From the NCBI RefSeq assembly GCF_000003815.2, contig NC_049994.1, positions 17,084,789-17,148,788 on the forward strand: a stretch of DNA of 64,000 nucleotides, written 5' to 3'. Under the pieces are notes generated by a model, which worked only from the letters and a program-made list of their open reading frames with translations, made no database searches and was not told where the DNA came from. This document shows, one piece after another, positions 56,401 to 64,000 of this stretch; the stretch's first letter is position 1, and each line of letters starts with the position of its first letter. The translations under genes and the position numbers were made by a program. This stretch comes from Branchiostoma floridae. Its lineage: Eukaryota > Chordata > Leptocardii > Amphioxiformes > Branchiostomatidae.

Positions 56401-57613
56401 GTCTTATCTGATGGTTAGCTGGTAAATTGGATAATTTAGAAGTGGTAAATGACTTTTTGTGATTCCAGATATTGGCGCTTTGTGCTGGAGACCTGGGTGG
56501 CGGTGCACGGGGCCATCGTGGCCTACCAGACAGGAGGGCCTACAGGGTACTGGCCCATGTTCACTTTCGGTTTCAGCGCCCTCGTGGTCTTCACCCAGGT
56601 ACTGCAACCATATTTGTGCCATACTTGAAAACGTATGTTTTGCTTTAAGGTGGTATCTCGCTGCACTTGGTGCACCGGTGTGGCACTGCGGTGTTCGTTC
56701 ACTGTGACACTGTTGAGTTATTTTTGCTAATTTATAATAATATAGATATTGCGCAATACGTAAAAGTATGACTTACAAGACAACAAAATATACAAATGTA
56801 AGAAAATGAATTCTTTATCTCTGAAATTCGTTGAATAATATTTTGAAGCCCGCAGTGCCACACTGGTGCCCCAAGTGTAGTGACATACCACCTTAATACT
56901 GTAATAGTACGGTTCAAGTGCCGCCAAACGGATCAAAACAGGTCTGACCCTTTTGGCATACGGTTTGGCTTATTGGGTTTGTTATCTGGCGACCAGGGTT
57001 TGAATCCTAGGAGCTAGGAGACTGTTTCTACTTGACTCTTACATTGGTTCCCATGCCGACGCTGTAACAGACTAGATGTGTACCTCTTTTATATTTCTAA
57101 ATTTTTGGTCTCTTTTTTTTTCATTAAAGATTTTTCTAACCATATTTATCCTGTTCTATTGTCCAGTTGTTCACACTGCCATTCTGGAAGCAACTCCCCA
57201 CATGGACACGTTACGTCCCTGCCTTGGTCTACCTCGCCATCACCCTCCACACCTACAGCAGTCTGCCTGATGAGAACGGCCGGCTATGGACCAGGCTATG
57301 GGAACCCATCGTTATTCCACTCAACCAGTACTTCTTTGCACTGGCCATATGTGGTCTTGTGACCCTATGTCTTAACATTGAGAGCAAATTTAACGCTTCT
57401 TTCATACACAAGAGCTTGGTTCAAGTAGAGTATGTTGGTTGCATCATTGGATTTCTTCTGTTGTACCTAGCTAAGGTTGTTTTTTCATGGGCCTACCAGT
57501 ACTATGATGCACAGCTACCGGGGAACCCAATGGTCTATTTTGTAGGTGTTTTCACCCCCAGTGCTATTGTTGCCAGCTTTTTTATTAAGCGTTTGGTTGA
57601 AGGCAAGGTTTGA
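50408..57613 (+). CDS. Gene F: multi-pass membrane protein, family not recognised
   Basis: Nine exons: 50408-50542, 51259-51365, 51850-51968, 52936-53069, 53542-53667, 54163-54277, 55575-55782, 56469-56598, 57167-57613. Together they give 1521 bp, 506 residues and one open frame. The third donor (CCTG-GTGCGT) was chosen by phase. Basic cytosol-like N-terminus (MKGGKTRQRR), then nine to ten hydrophobic segments, such as VLVWAGGMVFIAALMVLV and YVPALVYLAITLHTY. His-rich stretches stand out: HTFFHMLHLAQTH, YHPMENTLGHVMGF and DMHLNKYWRFVLETWVAVHG. These could be metal or haem sites, but no known motif is complete. A short overlapping upstream ATG at 50401 precedes the start. Confidence 0.8.
53011..53440 (+). 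repeat. 90-bp tandem repeat copying an exon edge of gene F
   Basis: TCAGCTGCTGGCCTGGTGGC recurs at 53021, 53111, 53201 and 53291, exactly 90 bp apart, with a degenerate fifth copy near 53385. Each unit holds an acceptor-like TTCTATCAG, 45 bp of coding sequence (LLAWWLLYLAQVNKQ) and the donor CAG-GTGAGC. The first copy is the real end of the fourth exon. Confidence 0.9.
54320..55395. repeat. Dispersed repeat with octamer motifs in an intron of F
   Basis: Several modules with TTAATTATGCAAAT or ATTTGCATAA, then CGTTGTTCCCTTCTTGAGTT-type blocks, repeated two to three times, ending in (CA)n and CCTCCATGACATTTAATGGA. The start CATACCTCCATGAAAATTTA is partly inverse to that end. Confidence 0.6.
56645..56896. 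mobile_element. TTAA-flanked MITE
   Basis: Inverted ends TTAAGGTGGTATCTCGCTGC and GTAGTGACATACCACCTTAA, with about 45-bp arms (GGTGCACCGGTGTGGCACTG against CAGTGCCACACTGGTGC). TTAA lies at each border, as for piggyBac-type elements. It sits in the last intron of gene F. Confidence 0.85.
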
Positions 57614-57698
57614 GCCATTGAATTATTAAATGGAATATTCTAGGTGTTCAATATATCCAAGTTCCCAAACAGAATAGCAGAGACTGTATAAAGTGTAT

Positions 57699-57704
57699 AA
57701 TAAA
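57699..57704 (+). terminator. Poly(A) signal candidate of gene F
   Basis: AATAAA about 86 bp after the stop codon, the first one in the 3' flank. Confidence 0.5.
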
Positions 57705-57800
57705 AATCGGAGCGAACTACTATCCAGATGGTACCCAAGCTACTGTCCATTTTGATCAACTTCAAGTCCTTTGAGTGACCACTATACAAAGGTCTGACTG

Positions 57801-58076
57801 CAGGGCTCGAAATACCACCTGCATATGCAGGATAGTGCAGGTAAAATTGGAGCTGTGCAGGTATTTCTGGTGTCTACCTGCATTTGTTATTAGGGTGCAT
57901 TTACTGTTACAACCTATAAATTATAAAAGAAAAAATAGCAATAGTTCCTGAACAAATTTTGTATGATCCATACTTCCTAAATTCAGAGTGGTGCAGGTAA
58001 AATTTGTCTGGTGCAGGTAATTTTCAATGTTACCTGCACCAGTGCGGTATGCAGAACAAAAGTATTTTGAGCCCTG
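57801..58076. mobile_element. hAT-like MITE, short copy
   Basis: Ends CAGGGCTCGAAATAC and GTATTTTGAGCCCTG (14 of 15 pair). Flanks are GACTG and AACTG, a possible 5-bp target duplication with one change. Subterminal TGCAGGT/ACCTGCA repeats occur several times. Confidence 0.75.
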
Positions 58077-58185
58077 AACTGTAAGCGCAACTATGTTGTA
58101 CACCCACTATGCCTAATGATATGAAAGTTTAAAATGAAACATAAGTCAAAACAGCTACAGCTGGAAGAATATAATATTTAACTGT

Positions 58186-58191
58186 TTTATT
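58186..58191 (-). terminator. Poly(A) signal candidate of cdk2
   Basis: AATAAA on the minus strand (TTTATT on the plus), about 1.7 kb past the cdk2 stop. It implies a long 3' UTR; no nearer signal was noticed. Weak inference. Confidence 0.3.
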
Positions 58192-59899
58192 ACAGAAGGC
58201 TGAATAGGCTATATTTTTAATGTATCCATGTAACAACGATGTAAGGCCTAGAGAAAAAAATGTTCTGTTTCCAATTACTTTACCAACCCTAGAAAACAGC
58301 TGTCCAATCTATCCTTTCTAGGAGAAGGTTGACTGCTGGCAAGGGATTTAAAATTTCAATCTGACATCTAAGTAATGAAAATGTGGTAGTACCATTTTCT
58401 TACATATTTTCCTCATATTTTTTTGCAATAGAAATTGTGTTGTACAATGTATATCTGTATAATTAGAATAAATGTTGAAAATACCAATGTTCTGATGCAA
58501 TTTTCTCTGACGTTGTAAAACAGTATTCAATGGATCCCCTTCACCCAAAATTTGAAAAAAAGATACCTATTTTTTTCAGAACAGTGATCAGAAACACAAT
58601 ATTAATTTTCTTAGGCCTTACACAAATATTTCTGCAATAACAAACACATCAAAATCTTGTTTCATACAATCTCCCTGCCATTCACACATTTAACTTGGAT
58701 GCATCTTTAAAAAACAAACACTACTACACTTTTACTTTTGCAATATAGGAGAGGCAAATATCAAGAAAAGTCATCAAAAGGCAAAGAAATTCTGAATCAA
58801 CAATTAGTGTAAAACAGCAATGTCCAAATCTTTATGTAACATACTCCTTTCATCGTTCTGAGTCAAAAATGTTAAAATATATAAGTCACTACACCAAAAA
58901 GCAAAACAAGCTTGATACAAATTTACAGGTGTATTAAGAGATCACATCTAACTGGTGGAGATTCCATTATCAAATTAGATTTTACTTGTTTTTTATAAAA
59001 CACTTTTTACAAATTTTACAAGTTTAGAAAGAAAGCATATTGGTTAAAAATATCATCTTCACAGTGTCAAAAGTTGATCCTACTGACCTTACATTTAAAA
59101 TACTTTAAATGCATTTGGGAAAATATCAAAATAAGGTTTGAATAGTCTTTCATATAGCGAAGAGTTCTACCCAAACTGGAACCCTAAAACAAACAACCAA
59201 CAGCAACAAAATGGTCACAAGGTATGAAATTCTGCCAATTTACAGTAGCTAAAATCCAGAGATGACAGGGTGGAATGTAGAGGAACATTTTGCAGCTATA
59301 ACTTCTGAGAAGGGGTCCTCATTAATGTGACACTATCAAAGATGACTTCATCCAATACTGCAAGCTGGCAATAAGAGTTTTGCTATGGCCAGATAACAAG
59401 GAAAGAAGTAACACTAACAGATGATGTTTGTATTTTTTCTATTATATTTTGATAGTATAATAAAAAAAAATCGGTATGTTGTTACTCTGCGTCTTGTCTG
59501 GTCAAAATTGTTGGCCTCATGTTTATAAGGGGCTGTTTCCCTTCCTTTTTGACTATTGCATGTTATCTGTAGTCATCCTAAACATCACATTTGTGTAGAC
59601 CTTAGGGTAGGCAACACCTCAGTATTTCTGTGTTCTCGAATGTAAAAGGATAACCTTGGACTGTAATCAAAATAAAAACAATAGTTTAACAGGAAAGTCT
59701 GATCCTTGGTACACACATTATAAAAAGTGTATCGTTCACATTTTCCTCCCGAACTGTTTTATCTTGGTCTCTTGTAGAACTTTTTCCAATAAAAAAATTG
59801 ACTGAGAAACAAGAACAATCAGTGTGGCCATCAGCGAAGATCCTACTCACAACAGCGACCGCTGGTTCCCCCTGTCCACCAGTGTTTGTCAGTCCCTCT

Positions 59900-62800
59900 T
59901 CACCCCTTCAGGTTGGGAACCTCTATTTTTCTCACGTCGTGGAAGTACACGTGGTTGATCGCTGCCTTGGCAGAGATGCGCTTGTTGGGCTCATATAGCA
60001 ACATTTGCTGCAGTTGGGAAAATATTTGTTATGAGTGTTTCAAAACATTATCATAAACCTACATACTAGCCAGGGCTCGAAATACACTTTTCAGTCAACT
60101 TGCACCAGTGCAAGTTAAGCCAAAGGTAACTTGCACCAAAAGAAACTTACTTGCACAACCCAAAATAGTGAACTGTTAACCCTTTATTCTTCTTCTGAAA
60201 ATTTGCAAATATATGGGGATACATAAAGACCACATGTTTGGATATTTGTTTTCCAAAGCGTATTTTATTTTGGATTTCAAATTGTACAACAAATGTGAAT
60301 TTAGGCTTAATTTAAGACAATTCAATGTCTACAACTTGATAAGATCAATAGATTTCTTCTGGACTCTTCGAGTGACTTCCATCACTATTCTTAACCATCG
60401 CTAGAACAACTCAATACAAACACATATAACTGGAAAATCCAGTACTGTTGATCATATCAAAGTCACTAAATTGTATACAAAATGTATTTACTCATATGCA
60501 AATCAAGGTAAGACAACATCATAGGAATTATTGGCATTATAGAGATGGAATTGTCTTCAAATTTTGTTTACCTGGATGTCTAACCAAGTTTAGAAATAAC
60601 AAATTTAGGCTATTTTTTTATTCAGTGTTGTTTTCTTTTACCTTTCAATGGCAGACAATATTCTTGGTGTGTGTAAGCTTTTTCTAAAGTCAGGTATTAG
60701 TGGATAAAAGTAACTTGCACTGGTGCAAGTTTGGTCCAAACTTACTTGCACCACACCAATTTTACATGCACAAACTTGCATATGCATGTGGTATTTCGAG
60801 CCCTGCTAGCATAAAATACATTTTACAATTTGAGTATGTTGGGCTTTTACAACAACATTTGCTGCGGTGGGGAAAATATTTGAGTGTTTGAAAACATCAT
60901 CATTAAACTACATACTAGCATAAAAGTACATTTTACAATTTGAGTATGTTGGGCTCATACAACAACATTTGCTGCAGTGGGGAAAATGAATATGAATGTT
61001 ACACCATTGACATAAATACTGCACCCAAAGGGTGTGAAAAATTGTTTCAGCTTGTCAGCATGTGTCTCTGTGTGTCTTTGTGTGTGTCTGTGTCTGTCTG
61101 TCTGTGTGCTTTTCTGTCTGCACAGGGTTCTAGCTAGCGCAAAGTTGCGTAGCGGCCCGCTACGTTAAAATTTTGGACCGCTACGCTCATTTTGGGGCCG
61201 CAACGCTTATTTTCAATACAAAGTAGCGGCATTTTGACTGTATTTATTTGTGCAATAATGCCAGATCAAATGTAAAAAAACGTTGGTTTCAGTTGTTTCA
61301 GAGGGAATCGCAATGAGCAAAACACAAATACATGTGCGGGCGCTGCCTGGCGTGACTTATCAGGTCCCATGTGCACAGAGCGCACCGCCGAGGCGGGTCT
61401 TCATGTTGCCCTCCCATATGTGGCAAGCCCAGAGCCATATTTGGGCTAGACTGGCTTATTACGACTTGCCGAGGGAGTGTCCTTGTATGACAATCTTTTT
61501 CGTGGAACTTGAAAAACTACAACTACAAATACGTTTCCTCCTCGTCCTCAACACTTTTTCCTCGTAACTTGCGCGCCTACCCTCACTAAACTGCATTAAT
61601 AATTTTTAAGAATAGAAAAAATAATAATCAGACACTTGTCCCTCATACACTTGGCACGTCCCGATCAGGCCGTGGGAGGCTGTTGAAAAAGTTCGTCACA
61701 GTAGCAGATACTTTTGGTCATTTTATCAAAGTAAAAACTAAACTAACAATATATAATGTGAAATATTTTTTAAAAGTTGGAGCACTGTTACCATCAGATA
61801 TGCTTTATGAGCATTTGTTTTTGTCATTTAATCATCAGATATTGTCAGTTCAGTCTTTGTTTTGGAAATTCCAAACGCCGTTTGTCCTCCCCAAAAGTAA
61901 ACCTGACTAGACAACACCCCCAAAAGGGCGGAGTCTGCACTGCCAGCAGGCTGGTGCCAGAGACTGTCTACTGTGTCTAGTGCAGTGGGCGGAGTCAAGT
62001 CTCTTTAGCCTCTAAAAAGTTTTGCCGCCAGCACGGCCCCAGTGCAGTGGGAGGAGCATTGTGCATACAAGCCATGGGAATGAATTTCCCTGGATGGACC
62101 CGCCTCATAGATGAATACATTAAACCATATTTGGTGTGTCTCAAAGGAACGTGTTTTCTTTCTATCTTCTGGTAGTGCCTAATGTTGACATCTACATATA
62201 CAGACATACTACTACATAAAGTTTGTTGCATTCTATTTGAATAGACATTGCCCAGTTGTCAACAGTTCATTAGGTTTGTGTCAACACTGATGAGCAAATG
62301 ATACCCTGTCAAACTGTTCAAGTGAAAGCACACACCTCTAGAGTTGACAGACTGTTACGTGCTACTGATCTTGTGCCCTTGGAAAAAGCACTTTACAAGA
62401 CTTTCCTCACCTTGAGCATGTTACGAAATCAAAAAGCGCCTCTTCGTGTAAGTGGACCAAACCTTACAGTCTATTCTCCAGGTTGACATCTTGAAAAAGT
62501 GATAGTCACCTGTTATGTCAATACTTCCCACCAATGTGGTAAACCTCAATAAATGGCAAGTCAACTTACAGCGAAGAGTTCTGTTCCCTCGGGTTCCAGA
62601 CTGGCGAACAGTTTGGTGACGTCCTGTCGGGGCCAGCGCGGGAAGGTGGGTTTGTAGTCTGGTAGCTGGGACACACCGGGCCATGTCGTCTCATCGGGGG
62701 TGCCTGCCACAAACAGATGAAAGGACACAACAAACAGAGTTTTTGATGATTTTAAGTTGAAATAGTGCATTCTAAGGTATCCAAAGAGGTCAAAATACTG

Positions 62801-63939
62801 TTACAGGGGTCATAGTAGAAGACTGTGACCACAGATGACCTGGTAGCATCCCTGGTCAATCAGAATTTCATGCCTGTCAGAGGATTTTTTACCCAGTGTA
62901 AGGGCGGCCAGAGCGTCAAATTTCTTGTTATTCTAAGAAAAGTGCGTCCAGATGACGCATTGACGCATGCCTGGCTAAAAGCCTGTCAACTACCTAACCT
63001 TAACATTTAGGTGCAAAGTAAAATTTTTGATGCCCAACATAAATATGCTGTGTACTAGTGTATACAGGAGAAACCAGACTGATGCGCATGGCACAAGAAA
63101 AGCGGATCCTGCGAAAAGAACTCTGCAACAGACCTGAGTCAGCTTACAGATGTGCCCTATGTGGCAGAGACTGTCATTCTCATATAGCCTACTATAGGAC
63201 TGTTTAGCCACAGTCGACGTTGTAGGGCTGATATCAATTAGGATTTTACCATGGTCAATATTGACTAAAGGAGGCCATATATATTGTATAAAGGAGTATT
63301 CTAGGTACAGCATGGCACCTACAGAACAAAACAATTGCTGTACAGTTCCAATTCAGGGTGCACAAAGGTCCAAACAATGCTTCTTGACATGACTTGACCT
63401 ACAGAACTGGTGTGTTTCACAATGAGATTTACTGCTTATGTTTCTATATAATATAGTTACAGAATCTAGAGGAGAAGGCTGCTGCAATGGTTTCTGAAAA
63501 TGCTGCTGCAAAAAAGGCAAGCTTCACACACATAACTTCTAGTACATGTTAATGTATGTACTTACCCTTCAGCCATCTAATGTCCTGAAGTTTGTCAGAA
63601 TGTAAGATATGACAAATTAGGAAAAAATTAAGCATATTTCAAAGAGAAAGTATATTTTCATATCACAGTCTGCATTTCTCCCCAAACATCTATGGATATC
63701 AAGACATTTGTTTAAAAACTTTCAGAACAACCAATGTTTGATGTACAAGAAAAATGACACAAATTAAAGTGTGTCTTTTTTAGATCACAAACGTTAACTG
63801 TCTGGACTGAAAAAGACTTCCAATCACTACAATCTAGAAGACATTAGGTCAGAAGAGAGGATGACTTACCCAACGTTCTGAAGACTCTGAACAGCTGATC
63901 GATCTCTGAGTCTCCTGGAAAGAGTGCTCTTCTTGTGAT
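59900..63939 (-). CDS. cdk2: cdk2-like cyclin-dependent kinase, 3' half
   Basis: Three last exons: 63870-63939 ([17 protein letters not shown] then RVFRTL), 62570-62703 ([36 protein letters not shown]) and 59900-60007 ([19 protein letters not shown] then [16 protein letters not shown], stop). All joins are in phase. The GDSEIDQLF helix (Cks contact), the GTPDE-WPGV insert and [10 protein letters not shown] near the C-terminus match CDK2/CDK3 rather than CDK1 (which has SGKMAL). The ATP-binding and catalytic-loop exons lie beyond the right edge. Role of the family: serine/threonine kinase driving the G1/S transition with cyclins E and A. The C-terminal six residues differ from vertebrate CDK2. 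Confidence 0.9.
60071..60805. mobile_element. hAT-like element, 735 bp, in a cdk2 intron
   Basis: Perfect 15-bp inverted ends CAGGGCTCGAAATAC, flanked by CTAGC on both sides. A tandem copy of the surrounding sequence at 60904-60956 (ACATACTAGCATAAAA) is the empty site, so the target duplication is 5 bp. Subterminal CTTGCACCAGTGCAAG-like repeats. No transposase frame. Confidence 0.88.
60806..61000. repeat. 110-bp tandem copies of the cdk2 last-exon edge
   Basis: TGAGTATGTTGGGCT lies at 60831 and 60941; both units contain the minus-strand acceptor CTGCAG and CAAATGTTGTTGTATGAGCC, a copy of the first 25 or so bases of the last cdk2 exon. The real exon edge at 59984-60007 is the first unit, separated by the hAT insertion. 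Confidence 0.85.
61001..62565. other. cdk2 intron, no gene seen
   Basis: (TGTC/TGTG)n-like run near 61060-61125. CAGGGTTCTAGCTAG at about 61124 followed by GTAGCGG/CCGCTACG repeats resembles the left end of a hAT element without a visible right end. A fragment of the SINE body (GCTACTGATCTTGTGCC) lies near 62360. Confidence 0.4.
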
Positions 63940-64000
63940 CTGTTTTATGCGAAAAAGAAAGAGTATCAGTAAAATGCAGTTCCTTATCAAAAAAATCTTA

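Noticed and set aside
61283-61567. Plus-strand 94-residue frame in the cdk2 intron
   Set aside because: No domain, no splice evidence, and the surrounding sequence looks like decayed repeat.
1-64000. CRISPR arrays, operons or bacterial signals
   Set aside because: Spliced genes, SINEs and LINEs show a nuclear animal genome; the tandem repeats lack spacer structure.

Overview
(1) Organism. Long introns with GT-AG borders, one- and two-domain exons mostly bounded in phase 1, lectin and NHL mosaic genes, a cdk2 gene and a dense load of MITEs, SINEs, LINE tails and minisatellites point to an invertebrate animal. The mix of NHL, F-type lectin, SUEL and hevein-like domains fits amphioxus (Branchiostoma) best. 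The species is an inference; it cannot be read from the sequence. All exon borders below were set by hand from splice sites and reading phase, with no transcript evidence. (2) Main content. From 2.3 to 48 kb the minus strand carries a tandem family of mosaic membrane proteins, here called A (2.3-6.0 kb), B (10.8-20.7 kb), C (33.5-36.9 kb), D (38.4-39.7 kb, N-terminal half only) and E (43.9-48.0 kb). The plan is: a cytoplasmic N-terminal exon with repeated P-Y-A-V and NPxY tyrosine motifs; one transmembrane exon with basic residues on its N-terminal side (type II topology); one or two short Ser/Thr/Pro stalk exons; optional ectodomain exons; and a last exon with a six-bladed NHL propeller. B adds two WSC-like exons and a discoidin-like (F5/8 C) exon. 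E has a mucin-like stalk of TQPSTA repeats. D has only the cytoplasmic and membrane exons, in the same phases as those of C. (3) A lectin gene G lies between B and C (24.5-30.2 kb, minus): an unknown exon, a SUEL rhamnose-type lectin domain, an F-type lectin domain in three exons, then a hevein-like chitin-binding exon. (4) Right end. Gene F (50.4-57.6 kb, plus) is a nine-exon, 506-residue multi-pass membrane protein I do not recognise. It converges on the 3' half of cdk2 (59.9-63.9 kb, minus), which runs off the right edge. (5) Non-coding content. A 57-bp satellite forms arrays between the receptor genes. An ACGTCAC-rich repeat, partly a tandem 519-bp triplication, fills the introns of B. Several transposon families show target-site duplications, and two can be tested against empty sites inside this window. 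Two genes (F and cdk2) contain tandem copies of an exon edge with its splice site. (6) How the genes relate. A-E look like one locus growing by tandem duplication and phase-1 exon shuffling. They probably display a variable ectodomain on a common membrane and signalling tail, next to a secreted or surface lectin gene. An innate recognition role is inference.
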